From: a virus
DNA: 64,000 bases
Strand: one strand, 5' to 3'
IMG/VR virus record: IMGVR_UViG_3300028146_000010
Location: 1-64,000 of that record
Position numbers and translations under genes: made by a program. The notes beneath the pieces are model-generated. The model ran no database searches, was not told where the DNA came from, and saw only the letters and a program-made list of their open reading frames with translations. Every line of letters starts with the position of its first letter. Positions within the stretch are counted from its first letter, which is position 1. Shown here in pieces: positions 63,999-64,000 of the stretch.

Positions 63999-64000
63999 GA

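Overview
The window is a segment of a tailed double-stranded DNA bacteriophage genome, open at both ends. The hallmark proteins are all present on the minus strand: small terminase subunit, large terminase subunit, portal, an acidic scaffold-like protein, a major capsid protein and tail-fibre-like proteins. No tape-measure or sheath protein is recognisable. A huge ejection-type protein with a transglycosylase domain lies beside a second ejection-like protein, so a podovirus-like particle is the most likely reading (inference). No integrase, DNA polymerase, RNA polymerase, endolysin or tRNA was recognised here; some of these may lie outside the window. The host cannot be named. Most genes have good Shine-Dalgarno sequences and tight ATGA/TGATG overlaps, and several promoters look sigma-70-like.

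Layout. (a) 1-40.7 kb, leftward: a late operon read from about 40.7 kb down to 1. It runs through small accessory genes (34.7-40.7 kb), two ejection-type proteins including a ~2,357-residue multidomain polyvalent protein (25.2-34 kb), large terminase (22.9-24.9), small genes, portal (17.6-20.2), scaffold-like protein (15.2-16.7), capsid (13.9-15.2), connector and tail proteins (4-13.9), and a terminal block with a GNAT acetyltransferase, a glycosyltransferase and a hexapeptide acyltransferase (1-3.3 kb). Two freestanding HNH genes interrupt the virion genes, one of them on the opposite strand. (b) 41.0-42.9 kb: a control region with a leftward HTH gene, leftward small terminase, divergent promoters, and a rightward HTH-HNH protein whose promoter carries a perfect 14-bp palindrome. 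(c) 43.4-47.6 kb and 49.3-62.0 kb, rightward: chains of very small, translationally coupled genes, many with zinc-ribbon cysteine pairs. A recombination module lies at 55.9-58.5 kb (RecA/Sak4-like ATPase, SSB-like protein, PD-(D/E)XK nuclease, XPF/ERCC4 nuclease). (d) 47.6-49.2 kb: an embedded leftward cassette of an excisionase-like HTH, a GIY-YIG nuclease and a RepA-like helicase. Its 3' side carries a 102-bp, exactly dyad-symmetric array of eight heptamers phased every 10-11 bp, which I propose as a replication origin or partition/control site. (e) 62.1-63.9 kb: leftward small genes including a signal-peptide protein.

The most unusual signals are the dyad iteron array beside the helicase cassette, a set of promoters placing the transcription start on or next to the ATG (predicted leaderless mRNAs), a repeated two-hairpin RNA/terminator element, an HNH gene split around an IS1595-type transposase remnant, a portal with an inserted zinc ribbon, and a 680-bp gene-free stretch carrying a long hairpin.
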